A DNA stretch of 64,000 bases. Source: Lingula anatina. Its lineage: Eukaryota; Brachiopoda; Lingulata; Lingulida; Lingulidae. This document shows, piece after piece, positions 13,901 through 28,317 of the stretch (position 1 is its first letter; the number at the start of each line of letters is the position of its first letter). The stretch is from assembly GCF_001039355.2 (NCBI RefSeq), contig NW_019774180.1, positions 980,373 through 1,044,372 on the forward strand, read 5' to 3'. A program made the translations under genes and the position numbers. The notes beneath the pieces were generated by a model. It ran no database searches and was not told where the DNA came from. It was given only the letters and a program-made list of their open reading frames with translations.

Positions 13901-16900
13901 GGTGTATTGGCTGCAGTTAATAATATATAAGAACAAGATTAAAAGAACAATTCAATGATTTATACACCTTGGTTGCATTGTAGGTAAATATACCAATTAA
14001 CTAAGATCTCGTAACTGTTAGTTAAGAGTTGTGATAGCAGTTCTTGACCGAGAACATAAACATTCAATCCTTTCATATGAAAAAAAAAATGTTTTTCATC
14101 TTGTTGCTATCACTCACTCCACTAATCCTCATAAAAAGGGGGTGCAAAAGTCTTCACAGTGTCAATGACAAACAATTGTCTTTGGCTGAAATTTCTATCT
14201 ATCATACATATGCTTTAACATATTCTGTTTGGTCCTATTATAATACCTGGAATATGTATTGCACTGGAGTCCTCTGTCCTTATCATCATCTCCCACTCTA
14301 GCCACTCAAAGCTCTCCGTCTTGCTCTCCTTATCCACTGTTGTCTTACACCTCCAAAACCTTAGCACCCGGTCAGAGCAAGCTGTCACAATAAGGTACGG
14401 AGCAAAGCATGCTGGGTAGATGGATGAACTACTCAGGTGACCAGCTGCCACTTGAGCGCAGGTGATTTCGATCCCCTCTGGTAGATGAAGCTTTTGAGAG
14501 TGCACCTGAAGTGGAAAAGTAACAAGGAAGTGATCAAAAGGTAAAAAATTATGATCTTACTTAATCAATTTTTACACCTGTCATACCTGAAGAAATAAGT
14601 ACTGAATATGTTAACAGTGCACACCTGAGGCTCAACTTGTCATAATTTTTTCTACGGTGATGAATAATAAAATGAATAATAAATTTACTAAAAATATATA
14701 AATATCAAAAACAGAATAGAAGTACCTTAAATGAAGTGAGAAAATTGACTGAAACAATGTGTGATGTAAAACACTGTCAATAATGCTGTAGAAGCTATCA
14801 CAATTAGCACTGATTCTAATATTATAGACAGAAAAAAAATTTTCAGTTCATTTTGTCATTGTGGTAAAGATATAAACAAAGTAGTAGACTGCTTTCATTT
14901 ATCTCAAGCTTTTTCTATATCTTATATTTCATCTGTGAAAGATGTTCAAAGAAATCAACACTTGTTTTTAGTGGAAATGAGAAGCCTATCTAGTACTACT
15001 CAAAATTAACTGATATTCTCCCTGCACCAATACCAAAAGAATCTGAAATTATCTATGAATCCCGAACAGAATCACTTTATTATTATTTCGAAACTGAACA
15101 GCACTTGATCATAAATTTGCTGCATGAATTGAATGTATGAAAAAAAGAGAACAAAACACCCTAAACTGAAAAGTAATCTTTTCTTCAAAAATCACCCACA
15201 GTCACTATACTTCAATGAAATTTAAATACTACTTAGTACTGCTTGCAGCAGATAGGTTTGAAGCAGCTCTCAATACAAAACCTTTGTCCAAAAATGGACA
15301 AATCGTAATTAAATATAAGTGAAATTTCATTGAATTATAGTTATTAATCTTGGAGAAATTCAAATTTAAATCTCTAAGCATCTCTGTTTTTTTGTGTTAA
15401 ATGGTTTGCATCATTTGAAAAGGCATTCTCATCTCACATGTTCTATAGAGACATGTGCTTCACCATATAATTCCGTTTGCTTTGAATCAGGCTCCTGAAA
15501 AGTTTTAAAAAGAAATGCTTTCCTTCAATAGAAAATTGGTATTCAATTCCTAGCTTGGTATACTCCAGCTATTCCAGTACAAAAATAAAAATATATCTTT
15601 ATCCTAAAATGTTGCATTTATAGGTGGTGGGTTATTTGTGATATTAAGAAATAAATACATTTTGTAACAGAAAAACATGGTATTTTCATATTACATATAT
15701 AACACATGAAAGTTACACAAAAAATGTAGTATATAGTATATATATTGACTAAATCATTTATATTGTAATTATTCCAAGACAAAACCAATTATTTACTTTG
15801 GTAGTGCTTATATTGATCTTTGGTCTCTTGGTTTCTCTTGATGTGGTCCCATCCTGGGCATCACTGATATCTGAGTTAATAGAGCTGTCATCTTCATACC
15901 GCGTGTTCTCAGTCTCTGGGCCACGATTACCTTCAGTTTTCTGACCTGAAAATATCAATATAAGAATTCACAGATGACTGCTTAAATGTCTTTCTTCTTC
16001 GACTTAAATGTCTTTCTTCTTCCGCTCTACTTAAATTATGTTTAACAGACCAGAAAAACATAAGACAAGCAAAATATACATTGTATACTGATTTTTCATT
16101 ATAGTTTAACTAATGTTTTAGTCAGTAAATAAAACTTAGAGAAAAACATTTTTTTGCCAAAATGGAATAAATTACATAACATAGATAAATTACACAATTA
16201 ATACATAACAAAATACCATACGGAAGTATTTTTCTCTCTCTAGCCAAAGTATATAATTCTTGCCTACTGGCAAAAGTCTGATATGCCAGTATTAGATTTG
16301 TAGCAGTGAAGTTACTTACCAGGAAAATCTGGCTGTGAGGCTATCACAATCTTCCACATATGGATGACAGAGTGGTGCTCACTGGGCACTTTCTCTACCA
16401 CCACAAGGTAGAAGTTCTCCTCAAACATGGACAGGTACCTCAGGTCCACAAAGGCTTCTTGGTTGGCCTGGTCAGCATGGTCCGAATGGCTAGGGGGCAG
16501 CCTGCCAGTGACCATCTGCTCTTGGAAAATGTGCAAGAGCTGGGTATTGTGCCAGTCCTGAAAGGAAACATTGATACTTTAAGTTAATATGAACAGAAGC
16601 ATGGGTACAAGCTGTGAAGCCAAATTACAGCACAATACATTTTTTTGAGGAGGGGGGGTGTCTTTTTCAGTAGATTGGCCATGAATTTCAAATCAACTTT
16701 TAGCATATTAGATAATTATCTCCAAAAAGTCTATACTTCGAACTACATAACTTCATAATCTACATATGGTCTATGTATTCAAAATGTAATACTATTTTCA
16801 TGTTTTTCCATAATTCTTTATTTCATCCATGCATGCAACAATAACTAATGTATAATATACCTATATAAAACAAACAGAACAGTGAAACAAGAATATACAA

Positions 16901-19900
16901 AGCTTGGTTCAGCTAAGAGCCTGGACTTGGATTTGACTAAATTGAATATGATAATAATGAAATGGTTAAAAGTCATTTATTTTTCTTCAAGTATTCTAAC
17001 CTGTACAGCATCTGTGAGGCTGTCAAGCTCTATGATGCAGCCTGGTCTGGCAGTAGACTGGAGGCTGACTATGTTGAACTCGCCTCCCAGGGTTGTACCA
17101 CTGTTCATATCCATACTATCTGACATTGTGGTAAAACTTGCAAAGGACTGGAAGAGAGTACAAACATTTTTATGAACAGATCCAGCATTAAAGTCATCCT
17201 TCCAATATCAATTTACAAGATAGGGCCTAATTTTGTACCCTAGCTAATTCTGCCATCAAGCTGATTTTTCTGATATAAAAAGAACTTAAAGCAAGAAGTG
17301 CCGGTGACTCGGTGGGATTCTTTAAGTGCTTAATTTTTCCATTGAAATGTTATGATCAATTTTTTCACATGCCCTTAAAAGGTCTAAAACAAGCATCTGT
17401 GAGAAGCATTCTGTTCTGGGATATGTTTTTTTTTCCTAATGAATCAATGCTGCTTAAAAGGTTTACTATCAGTAAGAATATAACTTATGCCCGTTTCCCT
17501 TTTTCTGATGTGTATTCCAATCTTAGACCAGTAGTTACTATCAAATACCACACAATCATGAAGAAACTGAACAACCCTCATTTCTGCAAACATTGTTGAT
17601 CAAATATCTCAGAATCATGACGAAACTGTGCAAACATTTAAAGGTTTTATTTAATACCTCAGTGTCCCTTCTGATCTGTTTGTCTACCATGAGAGTTCTG
17701 GCATCTATCACAGCTTGGTACACACGTAGGCAGCTGCCATCACTGGCCACAAATAACGCACTGGGAGAGTTGCTTTTAGAACCTAGACTATAGCTGATGA
17801 TGAAAGTGGTAATAATTTAAGGTTATAAATTGCATTTATTTTTTTATTACATTGATAAATTCTAGCATAAACATTTATCCAAACATTAAAGATCATCAAC
17901 TCTTTCTGGAAAAAATAAATAAATAAACATTAGATCGTTATAATTCAATGAGAACTTAATATACTGGCATGACCCCACAAAAAATGTACATAAACAATTG
18001 TTTTACTATTTTTGAAAAGTCTATTTGCAGAAGAAGGAGTGAAAGTAAATGCAGCTAAGAAATGACTTCCTCAAGAAGTTTTGAGAAACAAAAAAGCACT
18101 AATACATAAAAAATGGCATGAAATTAAAAGGAATCAGTTTAGTATTGTAAGTTTGATATAAACATTTAACACAGGCAATTTTATTTTCTCTAATTCTACA
18201 AAGTCTATCACAGCTCAAAACTATAGTTACTCCCAGTCCCACTGACAAATAAAGGTGCAGGGCTGATAGAAAAATAAAGGCTTTACCTTGGTAATAATGT
18301 CGGAAGCCAAGCAACACTAGAAAATGCTGATAAGCAAGGGGAATTAATCCTGGCCAGTTCTGTTATTCCTCCTAATTTGGACAATGGTCCCACAGGATCA
18401 ACTCTCCACAATATCAACTCACTACAAAAACCTGCAGGCTCCCAGCCCTGCTTACAATTTGCCTCCGAGGTCGCTGAACTCTCTGGCATATTATGATGTG
18501 ACGTTGTAAGAAGCAATGGAAGCACAGGATGACACGCAGCAGTGTTTGTGCGGAAACGATGCCCACATGCCCGTGCCACATGGGATATGCTTAGCACAGT
18601 CGCAAATTTTGATGTCTCAGCAAAGCTGATTTGCCACTGGTTCAGAGACCCATCCTGGTGTTTTGAAAGCATTAATATGATTGGTAGAATGGAGCTATCA
18701 CAGTTGGATCTGTCTTGGTCTTCTCTTTCCCCCCTCACTGAACTGAATGACAAACAACTTCCACTGGAACTCTCCAGTGTCTCCTGATGCATGTAGAGAG
18801 CTGACTGGATATCCATCTTGCTGTGCTTGCAGTACAGCTCCATGTGAGGGTGCATATTGAGAGCATCAGCCTGGGGCAGAGCATGAGGAATTCTGGAGGA
18901 AAAACTGACCTGTGCTTGGCGGAACGAACCAGGGATGTACTCATCCAGCCAGTCAATTAACCTGAAAGTGTTTGAATATCACCAGATTAAATATGCTTTT
19001 AACTGAAAATAACAAGCCATTTTAAATTATCCTTTTTTATTTTGAACAGATATCAGTTTATAAACATAACAAGAGATCTAATATATTCATGGCCAATTTA
19101 TTTCTTACGGCCGTACTAAGTATATGTCAGCCTGTTTATTCTGTTATAATGCCGAATGACACAGTTGTGTCAGAGGGAAATATAAAATTCAATAGTTACC
19201 TGCTTCCCAATCACCTTTCAAATCACAGTTTTATTCATATGAAACAAACATGGAAGTGAAACATGAAAATTTGATTTGGGAAAGACTTCTTTTTACCTCA
19301 ATTCCACTTACCACACAAGAAAACTCCCGTCCACAGGGTGAATGCTGAACAACATGTCAGCACTCTGATGCCAGTCCAGTAGCAACTGTTCTATCTTAGT
19401 GTCTAAAGCCTCATTAGCTGTCACCTGAGGAACAACAGTTTCACCACTGTTACAAGATGATTCAGAGAAGTGCACAGTCTACAAACCGAGAATGAAAGAG
19501 AAAAAAAAGGACAAATCTTTTAATATTACTTAAGGTTTAAACCAAACCAATTTTAACTTTTCAAGATTCCATCCAAGGATGCCTTCATGCCTTTGTCACG
19601 TGCTGAGAGGATGAAAAATTGGAGGTGTTTTTTAAAGCTTGCATTCCTGAAGCAAACCGTAAAATGCAAGCTTTTTACAGACTGGTGCACCTGGGCTGTT
19701 TTTTAAAGTAGCACCATTACAAACACCACTCTTTGCACTGCTTTGCCAGCACCGTATTACCAGCACCACTACCAAACTGCTAGAGGAACAAACACCTTGT
19801 GCAGGGATACTGAGAAAGAGAAGAAAATGGCATTCAAACAAACGCAGAAATACTAGTGTGCATACAAATACAAACAGACACAAACTATGTATAAATTCTT

Positions 19901-22900
19901 GATCACTGTAAATCATTCAAACATTACAAACCCTTTCTTCTCATTAACAGATAATTGGATAAAATAAAACAAACTGTTTCAGGAACAATCCAATTTTAGC
20001 AGGCAACTATGAAGGTCAATAATTTTTTCCCCAGTTTTCAAGCATTGTTTTTTAACTAACAATCAAGAATCTATACCGAGTTATACACATTGCACATATC
20101 AATGGCTTCTTGTTCAGGCCAAAATGATATGTAAAAACTCTAGATCAGAAGCCATGGATTGTGTTATAAACAACAGGGTGCACCCAATAATTAAAAAAAT
20201 AAATAAATGAAATTTAAAAAAAGACATGGGGAGGAGACCAATAAATTCATGAGCAATCTTGCATTTGCTAGTGCGTGTGACAGTATCAATAATTATATAC
20301 AATTTCATTTCAAAAGCTCACGACAGGAGAAGCAATCACTGCAGTTTGCTTATAGTGTGCAAGTAATTACATCAAACAACAACAAAGTTCTTGTTAAGTA
20401 GGTTACCACCTTTTTAAAATTTATCAGTGAAAAGCCACATTTCTGAAAAAATCTGATGTTAACCTAATTAACAAAAAACATATAATTAAAAAAAACCAAC
20501 AAAATAACCTAATAGGACACACCACAAAACATGCATTTTCAAATACAAAGCCACAACAGTAGTATATGTTTTATATACATATACAAATCACCAAAAAGTA
20601 GCACAACACCTCTATAACTAGCAGTTTTAAATATACAATTGTTCTAAGAAAAGTGTAAAATGCCACAACAAAATTTCCAGTCTATGCATAGTATAGCTCT
20701 CTCTATAAAGAGTAAAGCTCATGCAACACATGCAAGAAACTCCATCCCATAGTAAATGTGAACCCCATACATGCACAAGACTGCTGGTCATGCAGACAAC
20801 ATTTAATTGATTGCAATAAAACTGATATTATACCAATTTAAACCACAAATCACATCAAAATTAATAAAATTATAGTGAAATCACTTCCAAATCAAATCCC
20901 AGCACCAAAATTAGTTAAAAAGTAAGTTTTTTGTGTAAAATAAAATCCCAGCACCAGGGGTCAACATTAATATGGAATCAAAGTGGGGAAGTTTTTAAAT
21001 TCAACTTACCCTACACAGTATGCATACCCATAGTTATGGCTATATATATGTGTATATAAATATATGTTATAGCCCTGTGTTATAAAGCAGACTATGAAGA
21101 TATTTTACCTTCACTGGTTCAGTATCATTTAAAACATTGCTGGATCCATGTGATGTCATAGAAACATCACTGCGGACTGTATACATGCCGGAACTTCTGT
21201 GTTTGTCACTGTCATGATGGTGATCATTGGCATCGCCGTTCTCATGGCGGTGATGCTCCTTGTCTTTGTGATGATCCTTGTGATGGCGCTTTAATTTTAG
21301 AGAGTATCTCTTCTTTTTCTTCTCTGAAAATTAAAGACACACACAGTGTCAATGTCAAACTCTTAATTTTACGTTTTTTATTTTGGTGATGTATAGCATT
21401 ATACATGCAAATGTTTTGCCGATGTACCAGAGATTAAATGATGCAAACATATATCAATCATATTTCCTGAAATCTGAATTTTTTTAAAAACTTCCAACAA
21501 TTATTGTCCTTTGAATGACTGGTAACCAATCATCTAAAATATCTTCTCACATACCCACAAATAAGCACGCGCACAAGCACCAACAAAAAATTTTCTTTTT
21601 TTAATGTAATCACCATGCTTATGTTCCTCGTGATGGTCATAATCATCACTATAATGACTGTCATGACTTTCTCCTGCCTTCTCCTTTTCTTTCATCTGAT
21701 TCTTTTCTGTCTCCGCAGCTTTCTTAAAGATATTTTCTAAAATTTTCTCAGCTTCTAGTGAGAAATGGAACTCCTTGTTATTCAGCCAATGGACCACAAA
21801 GTTGCTATCCTTGCTGCCCTTCATGCCCTGTACAGCTGGGAGAAGAGGGATATCTTCAGAAAGAAAAAAATGTACCAATTAATATCAAATGTAGATTTTT
21901 TACATGAAATCATTGACAATGAATAAAGTATGGATATAAGGCAGACATTTTTATTTATTTTATTTATTAAACTTTATTTATTGAGGGTAAAAACATGGTA
22001 TTTATAAAAATTATCTTCTCCATGGCCCTCAATTTAACACAAAATCTGCCTAACTTCCTACAACAGATGGCCAGATTATAGACTGAGGTATTACACAATG
22101 ACTCACTACTATAACCTAGCCATATAATAGTGGTATTTAGACAAATTTCCTGTTTCAAGTCATCTTAGTCAAAACTTGAACCTGCATATGAAGACTAGCA
22201 AATGTGCAATAAATATCTTGATGCAATCCTGTATGTTATAAATTATATTAACACAAAATCAGACTAATCTAATTTAGATGGGAACTTATTCCACACACAC
22301 CCCTTGGCCTAGCTCCATTTGATTTTTTTCTTTTGTCTTACCCCCTTTCAATAATATCTGACCACCTTGTCCAAAAGTTTACTTAAAATTTATAACAAAA
22401 CACTGTAACTGTCACAAGAACAAATACTATAAATTATATACAAAAATATTATTTTTGTCATTTACCTGTTTCTGGGTTAATACTAGCAGCTAAATGAAAA
22501 TGAAATCCTGGAGAAATGCCAAGAATGTCATGGACACCAAATTTATGGAAATCGTGAGTACTCTTCATGCTTGGGAGTGGGAGAACACCATCGCCATCTA
22601 CTGGCTGCTGATGATATCTTTTATGTCGCTTTCTTTTGTGAAGGGCATTCCTGGAAAAGGAAATAAAGATGTGATATGAAAAAAAAAATCACACTGTACC
22701 ATAAAATTTGGGACCGATTTTACTAGGACCTTGTCAGCTGACCACTTTTAACTCGTCACAATCAAAATGGTGGCGGAATTCAAAGCACTACCATATAATT
22801 GGCCAATAATTAAATAAAATTATAAAATACAAGACAACATTATGTACCTGATGTGGTTAATCCTTTGGATGAATTTATTCTTGTGTCTATGTGTCCTGTA

Positions 22901-25900
22901 CTTTGGGTTGGTGGCGGCAGTGGGATCAAACTGGTGCAGGTCCACCAGTCCATTGTCTGGCAGTATTGTCTCCACCCAGATACGACATATGTTGTCCCTA
23001 CATGATGTTACCAACATATTGCCAACTGCCCCTCTGAAATTTAATAATTATAATGATAATATCAGCATAAAGACATATACACATACACAAACAAACAAAA
23101 CAAAAATTGTTTCCAAATGACAAAATGACATAACTTGCTCAAATTTTTCAGCATCAGTTATAGGTGTTTTGTTTTTCTTTCTGACTTACAAACTCAGAAA
23201 GCCATTTGGACACTCACTGATAATAATTCCAGTACAGTCAGTATAAAAATGTGGTAAAAAAAAGAGATAATTAGCAAACAAGATCCATAAAAAACCAATT
23301 AGAGATACTGCTGACATTTATCATTTTACATTTATTCATATATCAATTCATCTGGACTGAGCCAATTAAGAAGACTAATGAAACTTTTTTATCATGGGCA
23401 GGCTTAATCTGGTTAACAGACAATTCCCTGAGAGATCTAATTGATACCTCTCTCCATCCATCACCATTTACAGCCGTGTTTAGACCAAGACTGCTGCAAA
23501 ATGGAAATGAGTCTAACTTCCATCATCAAATGACCAAATAACAAGAGCAACCAATTTATAATGTGTCTGTACGTTTTCTGGTCGTCTGACAATCTGTGTC
23601 CAGCTGGTTTAAAGAAATAGATCAGCATGCATCAAAGTTCCAACTTCTATCAACAGATGAAACATTAAATCTCTTACGAAACACACCAAGATTGAACAGC
23701 AACCTACAGTTAAAAAATTCAATTTTAGTTCCCTTTTCAACTTCACAAGGGACACTCAAAAATTGTTGCAACTGACTTATGAAATATCTCATATGGACAA
23801 TTCATGTAACAATTTGTGTTTATAAAAATACCAGCATACTGTGCATATAGCAGTTTCATGAAAATAAAGTCTAATGGATTTTATTAATGACACCTGTTAA
23901 TTGCAGGGAACACACAAGTTGCCAACTCAGCTCCAGGCTACATAAATAAATCGGGTGGATTTCTATGTGCCATAGGGTTACTGCTGTGCAGAAAACTAGT
24001 GCTAACTGATGAATGATGTCTATTGAAATACCCCATTGAAAACCATCTATTACTGCTATTGTGAGTAATATTGCTATTGCTACCTGTGAGTCATTCATCA
24101 ATCTATTACTGTAATATTAAATCCCCCAGCAATTCAATAAATTTAACTGGGAAATTGCAACTCTAACAATGAGATCAGATATCACTTCCCATCTTTTCCA
24201 GTCTGAATCAGGCCCTAGTCAAAGGAAATGATTACAGTAATTATTCATCATACTCCTAAAAAATTTACTAAACATATTTCCTAAAACTAAGATTTATGTG
24301 AAATATGTTAAAAGATTATCTGAAAGTCTACAAAGCCAGCCAGATTCATATTTAATAGCATGTACTTTAAAGTAAGTACCTAGATATTATAAGATCTTGC
24401 TAAAAGCATAAAAAGTCTTTGAAATTTGTAAATAATTGCAGCAGTTACAACAAATGACTTTGTGTGAGAGGCTGCACTCCAGATAAGCCATCCCAGGGAC
24501 ATCTTTTCAGATACAGCAGCTCTGGAAGTGAGCTACAAAGGCATGCTGTTTTGGTTTCTACTTATTTCTTTTTTGTTTTCTACGTATCTTATTATCAATT
24601 TTTTCCTTTTCTTTTCTTCCGTTAAAATGGTCCTCAATGTGACCTGACATAGAGTATTTGTATTCTAAAAGTATTTTTGTATGTGTGCAATATGTCCAGA
24701 TTAACTATTGCTGAACAAACATTTACGCTGCTTATCATTATAATCAAGAACAAAAACCAATTCCAGAGAGAGCTTATCCTAATCCTGCTCATTAGTCCTT
24801 TCCAGGATTCAAACTGGTTGTTTATTAGACATGACAACATCTCATAAGTTGCCTTGTTTACCAAGTACAGAAACTGACACCTAAAAAATACTGAAATGCC
24901 ATGGCATTTATCTTAATTTCATCAGCAACAAACCCACTGCAAATGTAATAGACACTGGACAGACTAAAGCATACTCCTTTACCCAATGCCTTAAACTATA
25001 TGTCTTGTATGCTGGAAAATCAATGATCAATTGATAAAGAATAATTTGTGTATCTTATTTTCTTTAATGATGATGATGACAATAATAATTTCACCACTGG
25101 TGAGAATTTAATATGCAAGTGCTATCCCCATGTTCAACATGCCCCTCCTTACCGTGGCATGTACTTGCTGGTCTTTCTCCATGAAAACCCAGTTACTGCT
25201 CTCGGGTGGGCAATGTAGATAAAAGAAAACTTCAGCTCTGTCTTCTGGGGACTGAAACTGTCCATTCTAAAGCCTGGCAATTGCACTGAAACAATTGAAT
25301 TACATGGATTATAGACATGCATTGACTACCAATACTGTAGTTTTATGCAGAACTACCAGTCAGGATTGTAAACATGGGTCAGGAAGGGAAGAAGTCTCCA
25401 GATATCTGGGCTCACTCAAGCATGACAAGTCTGAAATTTGAAGCAAAACAGACACTTGTAAATACAACATTATGTGTGATAGGCAACACTTTTGTGCCAG
25501 CATGAGTCAAAAAAAAAAAAAAAAAAGGATTACATTTAAACTATATTTATATTATTATATTACATTATTTCTATTTTTATTCATATTCAATTTAGCAAAA
25601 TATCTGAAATGAGGTAATTGACAGTGAAAACAATCATCCCAGTTGAGCCACCCCAAGTATCAAGTTTTTATATATTATTTAGATGTTTATATCATCTATC
25701 AACATAATTCAATGTTTATTAATAATACACTTTATTTCTTTTATTAATGGGACTTCCAATAAAAGCGGCCATCATCGGCCAAATTTCAAACATCACACTT
25801 GAGTTTGTTCCATTCTTTTAAAGGACGGATCCTATTTCTTACATCAGCTTAGATCAAGGAGACATAAATATTATTTAGAACATGATGGTGTGGGGAAAGC

Positions 25901-28286
25901 TGGTTAGGACTCAGGTACTCAAGGTACATTGTAACTTTAAGTATCCTAGTTGGTGAGCAAGAGCAAATTCAGAAGGGTGATAACTGAAATATTGATAAAC
26001 TGATCACTCGCTCTACAACTTACAAAATGCATGTTACACATTGGGCTAATCTCTGAGGAGTTAGGTACATTAAAGAATTAATGCTAGCTCCAAGAGCAAT
26101 AAAATGATCAACTGCTTTGAAACTTATCTTTTGCTTTGCAGATCAAAGGGCTTTGTACTGAAAGTGGTGCAAATTGAATAGTAGCATCAGTCTGTAACTT
26201 GAAGAAATTTTGCTCTAATTTACACTTTGCATGTTACTGAATACTACAGAATAAGCACTCACAAGTGAACCTTTCTTGGAACAGGATTGTTTCAAATAAA
26301 TTCATTAAATTTTGGAAAGAAGATGGTATGTTCCACAATGTTTGGTATGTGAATACAACAAAATTAATAGCACTATTTACCACGAGGATAATTCACCATG
26401 AAAAAATGTGCCATTATCATCAAGGGAGTTATCTAACTAAGCAGTAATTCATAGTTTGCATGTTATGTCATATTTCACGCATGTGACTTTATTCCCTGAG
26501 TACCTATCATCATCATATATATGCTTACTGTTAAGAAGTTGCACTCAAGTTAGCTTACTATAAATTCAAAGATGGTGTCAACTTTTAGTGGTAGGACTGG
26601 CAGCTAAGCAATAAAAGTAGGTCTAAAATGTACTTTTTTTATCAATATTGAAGATAACAAATTACATCTTCAACCTTTTCTAATGTAGAAGCTGTCAATA
26701 CACTGTTATATTTTTTTTTTTCAAAAAAAAAAAAAAAAAAAAAACTGTTATTTCATCTGTGAAACCCAATGAGAGTCATCCATGGAATGGCGTGATATGG
26801 CAAGCAATGCCATTTTGAATGAGAATATGATCTACCCATCATTTCTCAATGCCTTTTTTACATTCACTGACTGTCTATTTTAAAAATTTAATTTTTTAAT
26901 TTTCATTGGCATAAACAAAATGTGTTTAATTCAATATGAATATCATTAATAAATGTTTTTGATTACCATGCTTATCTATCAAAAAAAAAAAAAAATAAAT
27001 AAATAAAAAATAAATAAAAAAATAAACAAATAAATAAACATTTCTCTAAGATAACAGCTAATCTCTTTAAGATTATAGCTTATCTTCTTTCTGATATTCA
27101 TTCTACAAATGAAATATGAGCAAGGATTCAGTAATTTTGACATCTTTCTTATCACAAGAAACCCTTTTCATCCACATCTGACACATCTCTGCTAAATTAT
27201 CTGTAAAGACATCTCATTCAGAAATAATAGAGCATGATTTATGCCCCCTTCTCTTGACCTATTCTTCTGGGAGAGAATTAATTATCCGTGTCTTTAGCCC
27301 ACAGGTAAAATTCTTCAGATGAAGGAGTGTGTCCGATTGCTATGATATGTACCACCATTATAGATACATAAAATCCACACCACACTTGTGTAACGGAATG
27401 GTCTCAGGTCATATTTTTATTGTTTGTATGAACAGGGATGAGACTGCCATTTAGTGAAAAAGTCTGAAAATATGGTGTGGGGTCAAAGGGGCCGCCTGTA
27501 TCAATTTTAAAATGATACTGTTGGCTCCCGAAAATTCAGAGATCTACTGATAGTCAGAAAAAATCTCATTATTGATGAACTGGACTGGGCTACCAGTCCC
27601 TTAAGTAATGACTAGAGATTAGAATAGCCTAATAGCGCAAACTTTATAAACACCATAACCAGGTACTGTAACTGTAACAGAGAATGATTTATTTTGACAC
27701 TCTCTTTTTCATAATTTGATTTCCAGGCTGCAGTTATTCTATCCATTAGGTAAATTGGTTGGTAACATGGGCATGGTTAGTCTATTTTAAGTAATAGATC
27801 TTCAGTCATTTTTGAGTCAAAGTTGACAGCTGAGAGATGCAGTACCAGCAATGTTCTAGATGCATCTTATAATTTATCTAGATCACTGCTACACCCAAGA
27901 CATAATCCTTCACTCACNGATTTTCGAACTCAACCTGCGTTTTAGTAAGACTGACCATTCCTGTGAGTTTCATGACAATAGGCCTAACGGTTTTCCTTAA
28001 AATGTGTTTACAAGGTTGCATAAAAGCTGAAAAGTGAAAAAAACAGCATGACTTCTACAATAATGGCCCGATCATGCTGATTTTCAAACTTGACCTGCGT
28101 TTTATGAATATTCATCAGCTCTGTAAATATAAAGCCAAAAAGTAAAACTGCCTTCCACTTATCGTGTTTACAAGGAAAGTGCACGGCGACGGCATCGGCA
28201 TCGGCATCGGCATCGGCGACGACAGACGCAGGTGATGGCAATATGTACAGACACATCTGTGTCTGTACATAATAAAATAATAATAA

Positions 28287-28317
<31 letters not shown>

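Noticed and set aside
23034..25152. Possible conserved enhancer in DMXL intron 7
   Set aside because: Nothing in the sequence itself shows constraint; it would need cross-species alignment.
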